DNA of 64,000 nt, taken from Rhipidocladum racemiflorum (taxonomy: Eukaryota > Streptophyta > Magnoliopsida > Poales > Poaceae). Below, in pieces: positions 1 to 11,346 of this stretch. The stretch covers positions 48,623,592 through 48,687,591 of the forward strand of contig CM070570.1 in the NCBI GenBank assembly GCA_036346355.1, given 5' to 3'. The position numbers and the translations under genes were made by a program. The notes under the pieces are model-generated. The model saw nothing but the letters and a program-made list of their open reading frames with translations, was not told where the DNA came from and made no database searches. The stretch's first letter is position 1, and each line of letters opens with the position of its first letter.

Positions 1-2434
1 TTTTCCCCGTAGCCTCCCCTCATGGCGTGATATAGGGACGCCGATCGGATTTAGATCATTAATGTAATCCACACAAAACTCAATCACCTCCTTTGTCCCA
101 TAACCCTCGGCAATGCATCCTTCCGGACGAGAACGGTTACGACCATACTTCTTTAGCACACTCATGTACCTCTCGAAAGGGAACATGTTGTGCAGATACA
201 TGGGTCCGAGAATACCTATCTCTTTGACAAGGTGAACAGTGAGATGAACCATAATATCAAAGAACGCAGGAGGAAATATCATCTCAAGACAAACCACACT
301 TTGTACCACGTCATCCTGCAGCTTACTTAGTTTATCTGGGTCGATGACCTTCTGCGAAATCGCGTTGAAAAAGAACACGACTTTGTGATTGTCCCTCGTA
401 CCCACTCGGAAGTATACCTCTTGTAGCCACTGGGAGCATTGTGTCATCAATACAAGACAGTCATGGGATTTCGGATGTGCGATTTTATTCTCTTTCGTGT
501 TTATGAGTCTCTTTACATTCGATGAGTATCAGGAAGGGACCTTCACACTATTCGAGCAATCTATCATGCTTTTTCTCATCTTTGCTTAGAGTGTAGCTCG
601 CAGGATGTAGGTAATGTTGTCCTTTTTCTCTCTTTTCCGGATGTAGGTCGTTCCTCAGTTCCAAGAGTTTAAGGTCCTTCCGAGCTTGCAGTGTATCTTT
701 TGATTGGCCATACATATCTATGTAGCCTAGCGAGTTCAAGCAAACATTCTTCGTGATGTGCATGAAGTCAAGTGAGTGTCGAACCTCCAAGACTTCCCAA
801 TAAGGCAAGTCCCAAAATATTGACTTCTTCTTCCACATTGGTGCATGACCATCCTCATTACGCATGGTTTACTTCCAGGACCCTTTCCGAATACTACTTT
901 CAGATTCTTTACCATAGCAAGTACATGTGGCCCAGTACGATGTTGAGGCCTAGCACGAAGGTCTAGTTGCCCGTTAAATTTCCTGCACTTCTTCCGCCAT
1001 GGGTGACTCGTAGGAAGAAACCTACGGTGACCCATGTACACAACCTTTCGAGAGTTTTTTAGGTACATGCTGTCCGTTTCATCTAAGTATTGGACGCAAG
1101 CTCTATATCCTTTGATAGTTTGGCCGGATAGGTTACCGAGAGCAGGCCAGTCGTTGATTGTTACAAATAACAATGCACGTAGGGTGAAATACTACCTTTT
1201 GTACTCATCCCATACCCGTGCACCATCCTCCCACAACGTCACAAGATCTTCAACCAATGGTTTCAGGTAGACATCGATGTCATTTCCAGGTTGCTTGGGG
1301 CCTTGGATCAACAACGGCATCATGATGTACTTTCGCTTCATGCACAGCCATGGAGGAATGTTATACATACATAGTGTAATAGGCCAGGTGCTATGGTTGC
1401 TGCTCAACTCTCCGAAAGGATTCATCCCATCGGTACTTAACCCAAACCTTATGTTTCTCACCTCTTGTGCGAAGTGCAGGTACGTCCGATCGACTTTCCT
1501 CCTTGTGAGCCATCTGCAGGTGTCTAAGCATACCGTCATCCTTACGCTCTTCTTTGTGCCAACGCATCATCTGGGCATGCGCTTTGTTAGCAAACATACG
1601 CTTCAATCGGGGAATCACAGGGAAATACCACAACACTTTAGCTGGAGGTCTCTTCTTCTTACGCTCCCCATCTATTTCACTTGGATCATCTCTCTTCACC
1701 TTATACCGTGATTCTTTGCACACTGGACAAACATCCAAATTGGCATATGCATTGCGATACAGGATGCAATCGTTACGACATGCGTGTATCTTCTGTACTT
1801 TCAGTCCCAAAGGGCAGACGACTTCCTTTGCTTCATATGTAGATTCAGGCAGAGTGTTATCTTCTGGAAGCAACTTCTTTATGAGTGATAACAACTCATC
1901 GAATCCCTTATCTGACACACTATTTGTGGCCTTCCATTGCATAAGTTCAAGTGTGGTATGCAACTTTTTGTGGTCCTTCCCATAGTTTGGGTACAGAGGA
2001 GTTCTGTGGTCCTCTAACATGCGCTGGAACTTCTCGAACTGTCTTTCATCTGTGTAGTCTCCCTCACCATCACGCAGCATCTGGTCCAGCTCATCACCAC
2101 CAAAGTCACTGAGTGTATCTCCCACGGAATAGCATTGCGTGGCGTCCGGGATATTGTTGAATCCCTCTTCTTCTTCCTCGTCTTCTTTATCGTCTTCCTC
2201 GTCTTCGCCATGGTTGGTCCAACAGGTATAGTTTGGCATGAAACCTCTCATCATCAAATGGTTCATAACCTGCCATCGCTGTGAGTGCTCCTTCTCGTTC
2301 TTGCAATCTACGCACGGACAACATATGAAGCTGCCTGGAGGCAGGAATGCAATGGCCGCATCGAGAAAAGCCTGCACGCCATCAATGAACTCTCTCGAGC
2401 GACGGTCCGCATTGTACATCCATTGCCGGTTCAT
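1..2434 (-). pseudogene. CACTA (En/Spm) TNP2-type transposase, broken and cut by window edge
   Basis: Minus-strand coding sequence of a CACTA transposase, the nuclear enzyme that cuts and pastes these elements. It starts with an ATG at 2434 (MNRQWMYNADRRSREFIDGV), the typical transposase-associated N-terminal domain. An acidic linker follows, then a CxxC-type segment and the TNP2 transposase core (segment LSTDGMNPFGELSSNHSTWP, about 1450-1400). A DUF4218-like region with LGPMYLHNMFPFERYM lies at about 230-180. The reading is spread over at least three frames: about 2434-1560, then 1539-1192, then 1173-736, then 865-548. Several small frameshifts are therefore present and the copy is probably inactive. 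The C-terminal part and the other element end lie left of the window. Family assignment is secure; exact break positions are not. Confidence 0.88.
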
Positions 2435-3277
2435 CTACAACAAGTTATAATTTCATATATTTTTTCTTCTCCAAGAAAAACAACCCCACCTACACCTTCA
2501 TGCAATTAAAGATCTACCTTTCTAATTATTTTTTTATCCCTTTCTACCTTTGTAATTATTTTTTTATCCTTCACATGTTTTCCTATTTTATTTTATACAC
2601 TACTAATTAATTCATTAATTGCAATGTCATATTTTGAACTATATCACCACCATACATCTTCATACCATAACAAAAACAAGCATACAAAATAAATTTTGGG
2701 GAACAACTTCATACCATACACATTTCAACATGTTCTAGAGTGACCTAGCAAATTAAGGAACACATTTCAACATGAATAAATCATAATTTCTCCACATCCA
2801 ATGCATAAAAAACATCAATATGTAGGTGAGAAAGATGCTAACATGCTCTTACTGACCTTGAAACACTTAATTTGAAGCTAAATCACCGGCAATTTAAAAA
2901 CTAAAAATTTGGGCAGTACCTCCCCGGAATGAACAGTGCTCGGCCTCCATTGTTCATGATTGTTGGCTCGGGGAGGAAGAAGGGTTTAAAATGTGCTGGG
3001 CGGGAGGGCTTCTAGAACCGGTTGGAGACACAAACCGCTTCTGATATTTGAGCTTTAGAAGCGGTTTGTGTTTCAAACCGCTTCTAACTTTCCAGAATCA
3101 GTTTTATACACGAACCGCTTCTAAAGCTCAAATATCAGAAGCGGTTCATGGCTCAAACCGGTTCTAGAGGTCCTCTCCTGTCCGTTGCCACGAACCGCTT
3201 CTGGTGCGCACATTACAACCGGTTCGCATGAAACCGCTTCTAATATGCCGGTTGTGATGCTCGGTTTTGTAGTAGTG
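2435..3277 (-). mobile_element. CACTA element 5' noncoding end and terminus
   Basis: Upstream, in element sense, of the transposase start lies 0.84 kb of AT-rich leader, then a block of subterminal repeats. The element ends at 3277 in gtagtagtg, which on the minus strand reads CACTACTACAAAACCGAGC, the hallmark CACTA terminus. The three bases after it (taa, 3278-3280) are the candidate 3-bp target duplication; the partner lies outside the window. No gene is seen in 2435-3277. Confidence 0.85.
3005..3250. repeat. CACTA subterminal repeat cluster (AGAAGCGGTT motif)
   Basis: At least eight copies of a ten-base motif close to AGAAGCGGTT occur in both orientations within 250 bp of the terminus, and some pairs form hairpins, for example 3112-3148. 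In En/Spm-type elements such arrays are the binding sites of the element's accessory DNA-binding protein. Binding here is inferred from position and pattern. Confidence 0.75.
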
Positions 3278-3489
3278 TAAAACAAGCAGACGGCATGCAC
3301 TTGGAGCGCGTTCGGGTTCGTCAAATGCTTGGCTCAGCCGTGGTGGAGCTTGAGCAAAATGTAAGGGAGGTCCAAAGGCCAATGCAGATCCATAACCGAT
3401 GCGAAATGATATTTCTACGTAATGGAAGAATTTATAGCCATCAAATAATTGTGGCACCACTAATTTAAGGTTATTCTTAAACTAAAATC
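3278..3489. other. Unassigned intergenic stretch
   Basis: About 200 bp between the CACTA end and the inverted-repeat element. No gene or recognised repeat is seen. Confidence 0.4.
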
Positions 3490-4800
3490 TTATCATTATT
3501 TGGAATTGCGAATTTGATGGCATCCTCATCAAATTTTTGGTGAAAATAACCTCTTATCACAAGTGGCATCACCTCCTTGCTTCCCTTACTTACATTCCTC
3601 CTCAAAGGTTATCTCGTTGCGACACTTTGTGTCATCCCCTTTTCTCCCTCACTCTCTTCCCCTCAAACATGAAATAGTTTTTTTTTCAATTTTTTCCCAA
3701 GTTTTTTAATAATAAGTACTTTTTAACCACTGTCGAAAGTTTTTAAATCGAAACTTTTCGAACCAAAAGTTTTTTTATCGAAAGTTTTCAAACCAGAAAC
3801 CTTGGATTGAAAGTTTTAGGAGTTGAAAATTTTTGAGTAAAAACTTTTCGAGTTGAAACTTTCTAATGTGAGAATTTTTTTATATAAAATTTTTCGAGTT
3901 AAAACTTTTTTATTGACACCCTCCTAAGATGTCATGTATCATCTTCTCCATTAACCTTCACCATTTTCCTTTCCTCTTCCATACTCACTTTCCACACCCA
4001 TTTCCTTCCTCTCTAACACAAAATTTCAAATCAGAAAATTTTAAACAGAAAGTTTCAACTCTAAAAAATTCAACTCAATTTTTTTTTTCAAATCGGAATA
4101 ATACAACTCGACAAATTTCAACTAAAAAAATTTAACTAGGGAAAACTTCAACATTGGAAATTTCAAATCAAAAAAATTAGTATTGCTCAAAAATTTCAAA
4201 TTAAGAAATTTTTGACTTTGGAAAATTTATTTCGGGAACTTTCAAATAAAAAATTTTCAATTCAAAGAACATTCATCTGAGAAAATTTCAACTCGAGAAA
4301 ATTCAAATCGAGAACTTTGAACTAGGAAAATTTCAACTTAAAAAAAATTTCAAGTGAGGAAATTTCTAAAACTTTTGGATCGAACTCTTTCAATTAAAAA
4401 AATGTTGTTTGAAACTTTTGATTTGAAAAAAGTTTTAACTAGAAAAATATTAATTTTGAAAAGTTTCGACAGAAAAGACTTTTGTTTCAAAAAGTTTTGA
4501 CACAAATATCTTTCGGTTCAAAAAATTTTGATTCAATTTTTTTTTAAAATGATTAAAAATACTTTTTATTAAAGAATTGGGGGGAATCATGAAAACAAAA
4601 ATTATTTTGAGGGAATGGGAATGGTGAAGTAAAGTGGGATGAAGGAGATGTCATCAAGTGTTGTGACGAGAAAGACTTAGAGAGGGAAGGGAAGTGTGAG
4701 AAGGAAAGAGATACGACCATATGTCATAACGAGATGAGGCTCTCACTAAATATTTAATGAGAATGTCCTTGAATTAGCAAATTCCGAAGAATTGTACTTC
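3490..4800. mobile_element. Large AT-rich inverted-repeat (foldback-like) element
   Basis: The left arm (about 3490-4130) and right arm (about 4150-4800) are inverted, diverged copies of each other. Left gttatctcgttgcgaca matches the reverse complement of tgtcataacgagatgag at 4722-4738. Left ggaattgcgaatttg matches ggaatttgctaattc read from the right end. The interior holds dozens of short AAAATTTCAA/TTTTCGAGTTGAAA-like units. No coding capacity is seen. It resembles a nonautonomous foldback or long-TIR Mutator-like element. Boundaries are approximate and no target duplication was found. Confidence 0.6.
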
Positions 4801-5314
4801 AAAACTGTCCGCATTCGAGGCATAACATACAACCACAGAGCAAGTTACATGTATAAACTACACTAAAACAAAAGAAATTACCCTTAAAAAAAAAATTTAA
4901 GAACACCGCTAAAAAAAACAAAAGGAACTGTACCTAGCTTGGCCCTAACTATCCTCCGCCCCTATTTGGCTGGACTGTTGAGCACCTGTATAGGAATTGA
5001 ACCCTCTTCTACATGGATGACCCAAAACACAAACAAATGCAGTATCCACTTAGCTGTAATCCCTTACTTATTAACTTGCCTGAAGGTACATCAATGGCTG
5101 GCTCCCCTTGTTTTTAGGGTGTGAGTGCATCATTACCACCATATGCTGCCTGCATGCCGCATACTGTACTTAACATGTGATCGATGAACACATAGATTGA
5201 TTACTCGGTTGAAGGCGTCGGCCATGCACAAAACTAAACTAAGCTTAATTTATAATGCCCTCCTCCTGTTCCTTTTGCTCTAAATGCACATAAAGCTCAT
5301 CAACGCTGGAGAGG
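4801..5314. other. Intergenic stretch without recognised features
   Basis: About 0.5 kb of moderately AT-rich DNA. A short open frame at 4939-5124 has no recognisable domain. Nothing is supported here. Confidence 0.4.
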
Positions 5315-5497
5315 CATCATCCGAATGTTTTTGTCTTAGCTAACATCCAAATTTTGGACCGTTGGATACCTCACCCGGATATCATCGGGCCGTTAATCAA
5401 ATCATAGGATCGGATGCAATCGATACTCCCGAATCTCAACAATGATCCGATGGCCCTAGATTTAAGTGATTTCAGCAATAAAAATATCCGGATGATG
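5315..5497. mobile_element. Small MITE-like element
   Basis: About 183 bp bounded by near-perfect inverted ends: catcatccgaatgttttt at 5315 and the reverse complement of aaaatatccggatgatg ending at 5497. The interior is noncoding and contains the phrase ccgttggat seen in many plant MITEs. The superfamily is not determined. Confidence 0.55.
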
Positions 5498-6150
5498 TTT
5501 ATCAAATCCCTAAAAAAAGATACCAAATGCTCTCAAAATCCTGGACAGTGAGATACGGTAGGGCCCACATTAGCCGCTCGAAGAGCTTTAAAAAGGGTTT
5601 TGCAGGGCAGCTAGAGGATGATTACTCCTAGTTTAGTGCAGTCACTCACAGCCACAGCTAAGAGGGCATTACCAAAAAGATGAGAGTAAAATACTCTGAT
5701 CGATCCTAGTAGCTAGCAAAGTCCATGGCACAGGCACGTACAAGGGAGAAGCGTGCAGGAGCTCAGTTTGCTCGATACGGCTCAGATCTGACAGACTGAA
5801 ATCGGAATGAAATCTGAGAGAGGCACCAGCATCCCCTGTGCCATGAGTGTATATACTGAGGGTGCAGGTAGAGGGACTGTTCCTCTGTACCAAGGTTCAG
5901 AGTCAGAGAGAGCTCTGCACAAGATCTACTGGATCCCAGCTATCAGTGTGCATCATCGCCGGCACAGTCGAGAGATTGCCTTAGGAACTGTTCTTCAAGA
6001 TCGGCACCACATGGAAAAAGTCTCAAAAACATGCTGTAAAATTTGGGTTTACAGCAGTTTCAGGGCCAGGTAAGGCTTCACTCTGGGACACGATGGTCCA
6101 AGATACGTACACCGAGTGTGCGTCTACCTCGTAATCGCAAATAAAAGAGA
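5498..6150. other. Intergenic stretch, unassigned
   Basis: Mixed-composition DNA with two short overlapping open frames (5669-5893 minus, 5807-6073 plus) that show no domain. Seen on the minus strand, a TATATAC box near 5852 followed by a pyrimidine-rich stretch could be a promoter and leader, but no coding exon follows. Nothing firm is supported. Confidence 0.3.
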
Positions 6151-6154
6151 AATT

Positions 6155-6335
6155 TTACTTGCATTACACTGGTAGTATATAGTGTGTAGTAGAAATCAGA
6201 TCTAACCGTTAATTTGTTAAGGATGTTTCTACTACTGTACTACTAGATAAAGTATAAGTAAACTCTAGTTAATCTAATCCATTGGATCGAAGAGAATGAA
6301 CGGATCATATTCGATTTAGTGTAAAGCAACGTGAG
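6155..6335. mobile_element. Possible MITE
   Basis: The sequence ttgcattacact near 6160 is mirrored by agtgtaaagcaa at 6318-6329. The inside has the ctaaccgttaat and ccattggatcg phrases common in grass MITEs. The inverted ends are short and imperfect, so this is tentative. Confidence 0.3.
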
Positions 6336-6654
6336 TACGCAGTGCCCCTGGGGCGCTTTGCGTTTTCTTCTCAAAGCTCGTTGCTTACTGTTCATGGTCG
6401 TTCCTTCCAGAAACGCATTTGCCGCGAGAAGGAAGGCACACGAAAGTGGCTTGTTGGTAAGGAGGAGGTGAAAAAATTTTTTTGCCTGCAAACAAACACC
6501 CCATGGAAGCCTTTTCCCCATGTAAGAAAACAAAGTGACTTGTATCATGCATTGTAGAGGGGGTCCTAGGAAGCAGTGAAAGCAAGGACATGGAGGACCA
6601 CAAAGACCACAAATCCATGAGAGCCCTACTACCATGCCAATGGATAATGAGCCA

Positions 6655-6895
6655 GTTGAACTTTTTTTCGAGCTTTTTTCGACACTGATTTATTCTTATT
6701 TATTATAGTCTCCTGTATTGTTTGAGACCCAACTTCGAACCGAGCTTAACGAGCCGAGCCTAACGAGCCGAGCCGAAGTTGACTCTAGTTCCAAATCAAC
6801 TAATTTTTATTTTAAAAGAAAAATGAATGTAATCAGAGCAATTTTGAAACGAGCCACCGAGCCAGCTCAACGAGCTTTTTTTCCAGCCCTACATG
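6655..6895. repeat. GAGCCGAGC-rich nonautonomous repeat
   Basis: Contains reiterated cgagccgagcctaacgag units and ends in cgagctttttttccagccct. The reverse complement of that end (agggctggaaaaaaagctcg) is the familiar terminus of a widespread hAT-like MITE family in grasses. The left end near 6665 (cgagcttttttcgac) is degenerate. Family naming rests on memory of the terminal motif. Confidence 0.45.
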
Positions 6896-7814
6896 CCATA
6901 ACCCCATTGTAGAGGACCAAGCAGCAGCAGCAGCAGAGTAGTAACTAGTAGCAAGAACAACAGTAGATCAGTAGCTTATACCGCTATAGGAGCAAGCAAG
7001 CAAGCATGCTCCTGCAAAACCCAAGGAGGGAAAGGAGAGAAAGAAAAAAGGGGGAGGAGATCAAAAGAAGAGAGGAAGGAAAAGGGGGCCCAACCCAAAG
7101 CTAGCCACTCGACCCTGTCCTCATTGCCCCTTGAGAGCACTCGCTTTTGCACCACCACCCCCCTGCTCCAATGAGAAACTCCCATAGCTGCTGAAAACTG
7201 ACCAGATTTCAAATGGTGAAGCAAGCATATGGGAGAAGAAACAGATGTGCTGTTTGTACACCGCCCCCCCCCCCCCCCCCTAATCTGAGCATTTGCTCCT
7301 TGCTAAGCCAGCTTAACCATGGCAACTCCATTGCCCATTTCTTTTAGGATGCGAATTGGGTTCGAACTCGCCATTTATCGGTAGCTGAGAACTCAGGGCA
7401 TGGCAGATTTAGAGACGACCTCACCGAACTTTTGCTACACCCGTAATCCATTCATGTCAACCTATCGGCAGTCAAAGGAGTACACACAGATGAAGATTAC
7501 TCGAGAGGTATGCACGCCTCTTTAGCGTACATACTCATCCCGTATGCTGTGCACTGCTTTGCAGCAAAGTGGAGGGAACACGAGAATGAGCGAGGTGCGT
7601 CCATGGCATGCCTTTCCTTGCAAACCCAACACACACCCCCTGCTACTCATTGCATACACAGCCCAGCTCTGAGCACTCCATTGCATGGCAATGGCATGGC
7701 CACTTGGGCAGGGTGCCCCTTTCCCAAAAGCACCCCCCGAGTAAATTATTCCCCCCCATCTCCATTGCCTCATGCTGCAAAGCCTCAAGCTTTGTCGGCC
7801 CGGCCCCCTAGTTA
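6896..7814. other. Upstream region of the neprosin-domain gene
   Basis: About 0.9 kb with no supported gene. It contains a 19-20 base C homopolymer (7263-7281) and purine-rich stretches at 7020-7085. The short open frames here lack codon structure or domains. It may include distal promoter sequence of the gene starting at 8128. Confidence 0.35.
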
Positions 7815-7816
7815 AT

Positions 7817-7837
7817 CTCTCTCTCTCTCTCTCTCTT
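7817..7837. repeat. CT microsatellite in promoter
   Basis: About ten CT units lie just upstream of the TATA-like motif of the neprosin-domain gene. Pyrimidine (Y-patch) runs are common in grass core promoters. Confidence 0.7.
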
Positions 7838-7862
7838 GAACACACATCACCTAGTGATATCA

Positions 7863-7870
7863 CATATATA
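7863..7870 (+). promoter_or_regulatory. TATA-box candidate for the neprosin-domain gene
   Basis: The sequence catatata lies 258 bp before the start codon at 8128, following the CT repeat. It would place transcription start near 7895 and give a leader of about 230 bases. No experimental support is available. Confidence 0.45.
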
Positions 7871-8044
7871 GCTCCGAGTGCACTCACCTTGCAGAGCCTT
7901 GGAAGGAGAGATCTTTGCTTAGAGGGAGGATTAGTGCTTCTTCTTTGGGCAAAGGAGCAAGAGATATCTGAGCAGCCAGGGCAGGCCAGATTTGCGGCAG
8001 AGTCCCAACTCCCAAGCAAGCGGCAGGCACCAACCGCCCGGCCA

Positions 8045-8128
8045 ATGTATTCTTCGTCGCACGGGAGCGGCGAGAAGAAGCAGCTACTGTGCAGGAGGTT
8101 TCTTCACAAGCCCAGAGTCCCTCACTGA
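8045..8128 (+). CDS. uORF overlapping the neprosin-domain start codon
   Basis: A 27-codon open frame starts with ATG at 8045 in the predicted 5' leader (MYSSSHGSGEKK at its start, basic C-terminal half). Its TGA stop at 8126-8128 shares one base with the ATG of the main coding sequence (TGATG). Such an overlap would favour termination-reinitiation or repress translation of the downstream protein. Whether the leader includes this stretch after splicing is inferred from the TATA position. Confidence 0.45.
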   Translation: MYSSSHGSGEKKQLLCRRFLHKPRVPH

Positions 8129-11100
8129 TGGCGTCGCCTTCCTCCTCTCCTTATTCCACTGTCCGCGTGCTCCCCCTGCTGCTTCTTGCGCTTCTTGGCA
8201 ACTGTGCGGCTGCGGCGGCGGCGGAGAACGAGACGTCGTTCCGGCCAGGGGAGGAGCTCCGGAGGTACAGGAGGGTCCAGGCGCTCCTCAGGAGGCTCAA
8301 CAAGCCGTCTCTCCGGGAAATCCAGGTATGTGTATGTCCATCTCTGTCGGTCATGCCGCGGCGCGGCGCCCGTTGTGGCTGAGCGTGGCTAACAGTGTGC
8401 GTGCGGTTGATCGTTCATGGCAGAGCCCCGACGGCGACCTCATCGACTGCGTGCCGGCGCACCTGCAGCCGGCGTTCGACCACCCGAGGCTGCGCGGGCA
8501 GAGGCCACTGGTAATGCGCAGAGCATTCATCGGCTGCTCTGCTCTCCTGGCTTCGCACGTGCATTTGGAGGCGAACGGATATGTTTGTTGAATAACCACG
8601 AAGCTCCGCTTCGATTCTTGCAGGACCCGCCGGCGAGGCCGAGGGGGCACCGCCGCAGCCGCCCCAATGACACGGCGGACGCCGGCGTCCAGCTGTGGGC
8701 GGTGTCCGGCGCGTCGTGCCCGGAGGGCTCCGTGCCGATCAGGAGGATCACGGAGGCGGACGTCCTCCGCGCCAGCTCCGTGAGGAGGTTCGGCAGAGCG
8801 CCCACGTCGAGGATACGGCGCGATTCCGTCGCCGGCGGCCACGAGGTCAGTACTCAGTACCTCTCCTTACAGATTTCAGCTCCTCCCCAGTCTCGCCATG
8901 GCATCGCAACTCGCGTAAAAGCTAGCTCTTGATAAGGAATTCGAAACAGTTTGCGTCGCGTAATGAACAAAGATTTGCACGCTTCGCTGGTATCTTGGCG
9001 AAGTAGTTCCGGTCGGTACCAGTAGTCGTTTTGTAACAGAGCACGGAGCACCTGACAAGCAGGCTTCCGAAAAGTGTCACGTCACTTAGCTGAAAACGTC
9101 CAATCTACCTGCAGTGACATCCATTGCAAGGACATTCAGGGCACAGTTTTCAACATCAAGGATTCGACTAGATTTGATTGACTGGCTTATCGCCATTGAT
9201 TTACTACCTGAGCTAGCAGCTGCAGGGAGCTTCTACCCGAGTGCCTCCAGCTTGTTAGCCCTAGTAGTTAGGTGCAGATTAATGGGGGTGGCATTAGTTT
9301 TAGCAACGATTTGTAGAGCTGTGGCGGTGGCACAGCAGAAGTAGCTCATGGGACGTGATGGAATGCTGCAGCACGCGGTGGGGTACGTGGCCGGCGACGA
9401 GTACTACGGCGCGAAGGCGAGCATCAACGTGTGGGCGCCCAAGGTGAGCACGCCGTCGGAGTTCAGCCTCTCGCAGATCTGGGTCATCGCCGGCTCCTTC
9501 GGCAACGACCTCAACACCATCGAGGCCGGCTGGCAGGTCCGGATCCATCCGCTCCTCTGCTCTCGGTTTCCTTTTCAGGGCAAGAAATTAGCCGCCGCCG
9601 CCGGCGGCGGCGGCGGCGGCGGCGGCTAACAGTTGTTCGTCTTCCACAGGTGAGCCCGCAGCTGTACGGGGACGGCTCTCCCAGGTTCTTCACCTACTGG
9701 ACAGTAAGCGCAGATGCTCCACTGAACCGTATGAATTCAGCTCAAATCAAGAAACCTCCGATCCTAACGAAGCTCTGACACCGTGCTGATTTCTTACGCG
9801 CAGACGGACGCTTACCAGACGACGGGGTGCTACAACCTCCTCTGCTCGGGGTTCGTGCAGACGAACGGCCGGATCGCCATGGGGGCGGCAATCTCGCCGA
9901 CGTCCGGCTACAACGGGGGCCAGTTCGACATCAGCCTGCTGGTCTGGAAGGTAATAAAGCAACTAACCATGCTCGACTCGAGCGGTAATCACAGCCAAAG
10001 CACCTCTGCATTTCCATGTCGGAGCCTTAAGGTCTCCGAGGTAGCTGCGCATGCTCCATCGGCGGCCTAACCGAGTAACTCCCCCACAAGCAGGGTAGGC
10101 TTTCTTGACCAGGCCATGGCTGCTGCTGCTGCTGCTGTGCCCACTGCCCAGTGCAGCACCGGCACACAATACCCATCATTGCACTGTCCTGTCCATGGAC
10201 ACCTTTAAGGCGCATGCATTGCTTTTCTCATCTCACGACAGCGGCAGCAACAGCGACATTTTTGTGTTTGTGTGCCTTAGAACAAGGAACCCGGATGATG
10301 TTTAGCTTTGAGCTATGGCTAGGAAGCAAACCTTGAGCCACCTAATAAATAGACGATGTGCTCCTATCCTCTTCCTCCTAATACAAGGTGCATAAATATT
10401 AAAGCATAAATGAAAGATAGTGATGGCCAGCCAACATGACTACAGTGCGTGTCTGTAGAAAAGAAGAGGGGGTGTCTAGTTCTTAGCGTTCGGGCGGCCG
10501 ATGCGACGCCATGAAGACTGTAATTTGAGATGCCCCAGCCCCCAGGACCAGTGTGGCAGGTCATGGTCCTCCCCCTCAGTGTCTTGATCACTCCCCAGTC
10601 CTTTGCATCTCGCAACACCTAAATGCGAACGAGTAGAAACTAGAAAGCACGGTTCCGTCCGGCACGACGCACAATCCATCGTACGTACGTAGAAACCTAT
10701 GGCACACATGTAGTACATCGACAATTTATATCAAGAAAGATTAATTACTACTGAAAAACAAGAAAGATTAATTACTACTGAAACTCAAAAGTGTAATCTT
10801 AAGGTGAATTTGCTAACGAACAAAACTAAACACCAAAGCATTGCGTTAAACTATATAGTCGTTGGTGCACGTAGGGAGCTCACCGGTCACGTACGTACTA
10901 GCATATATTATTATTAGTATCCAAATTAACTCGCGTTCTTTTCTGGCGCCATGGACGGACGCACGCAGGACCCTAACCACGGCAACTGGTGGCTGGAGTT
11001 CGGGTCGGGGGAGCTGGTGGGCTACTGGCCGTCGTTCCTGTTCAGCCACCTGGCGTCGCACGCGAGCATGGTGCAGTTCGGCGGCGAGGTGGTGAACACG

Positions 11101-11346
11101 CGCGCCGACGGGTCGCACACGGCGACGCAGATGGGCAGCGGCCACTTCGCCGGGGAAGGGTTCGGCAGGGCGTCCTACTTCCGCAACCTCGAGGTGGTGG
11201 ACTGGGACAACAGCCTCGTCCCGCCGCCCAGCTTCCACGTCACCGCCGACCACCCCAACTGCTACAACATCCAGGGCGGCGTCAACGCCGTCTGGGGCAA
11301 CTACTTCTACTACGGAGGGCCAGGCAGGAACGTCAAATGCACCTAG
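8128..11346 (+). CDS. Neprosin-domain secreted protein (DUF4409 + DUF239)
   Basis: Seven exons, all with GT-AG introns in phase 0: 8128-8325, 8424-8510, 8624-8845, 9372-9536, 9650-9703, 9804-9950 and 10969-11346. They encode 416 residues, the usual family length. Residues 1-32 form a signal peptide (leucine run, then an alanine run). Residues 35-170 match the neprosin activation peptide (RVQALLRRLNKPSL, then IDCV..QPAFDHP). Residues 170-416 are the neprosin domain (AVGYV, YYGAKASINVWAP, TGCYNLLC, GGPGRNVKCT). Glu220 in IEAGWQ and Glu301 in NWWLEF are candidates for the two glutamates used by neprosin-type peptidases. Plant members are annotated as carboxyl-terminal or prolyl-specific peptidases, but substrate and activity of this protein are unknown. 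Introns 3 and 6 are long (0.53 and 1.0 kb). ATG 8128 is chosen because it directly precedes the signal peptide. The gene appears intact. Confidence 0.93.
9592..9627. repeat. GCC/GGC microsatellite in intron 4
   Basis: A run of GCC then GGC triplets sits inside intron 4 of the neprosin-domain gene, about 20 bases before the exon 5 acceptor. It is palindromic in character (gccgccgccggcggcggc) and could form a hairpin. Confidence 0.8.
10731..10784. repeat. Short tandem duplication in intron 6
   Basis: The phrase aagaaagattaattactactga occurs twice, about 27 bases apart, within intron 6 of the neprosin-domain gene. Confidence 0.7.

Noticed and set aside
5669..6073. Possible small gene or miRNA precursor
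   Set aside because: A promoter-like TATATAC and pyrimidine stretch are visible on the minus strand, but no known miRNA sequence, stable stem or domain could be identified by eye.
7522..8019. 165-codon minus-strand frame upstream of the neprosin gene
   Set aside because: Covers the CT repeat, TATA region and leader; composition not coding-like.
8351..8842. 163-codon minus-strand frame over the neprosin gene
   Set aside because: Shadow of GC-rich exons 2-3 and their introns; Arg/Pro/Ala-rich with no domain.
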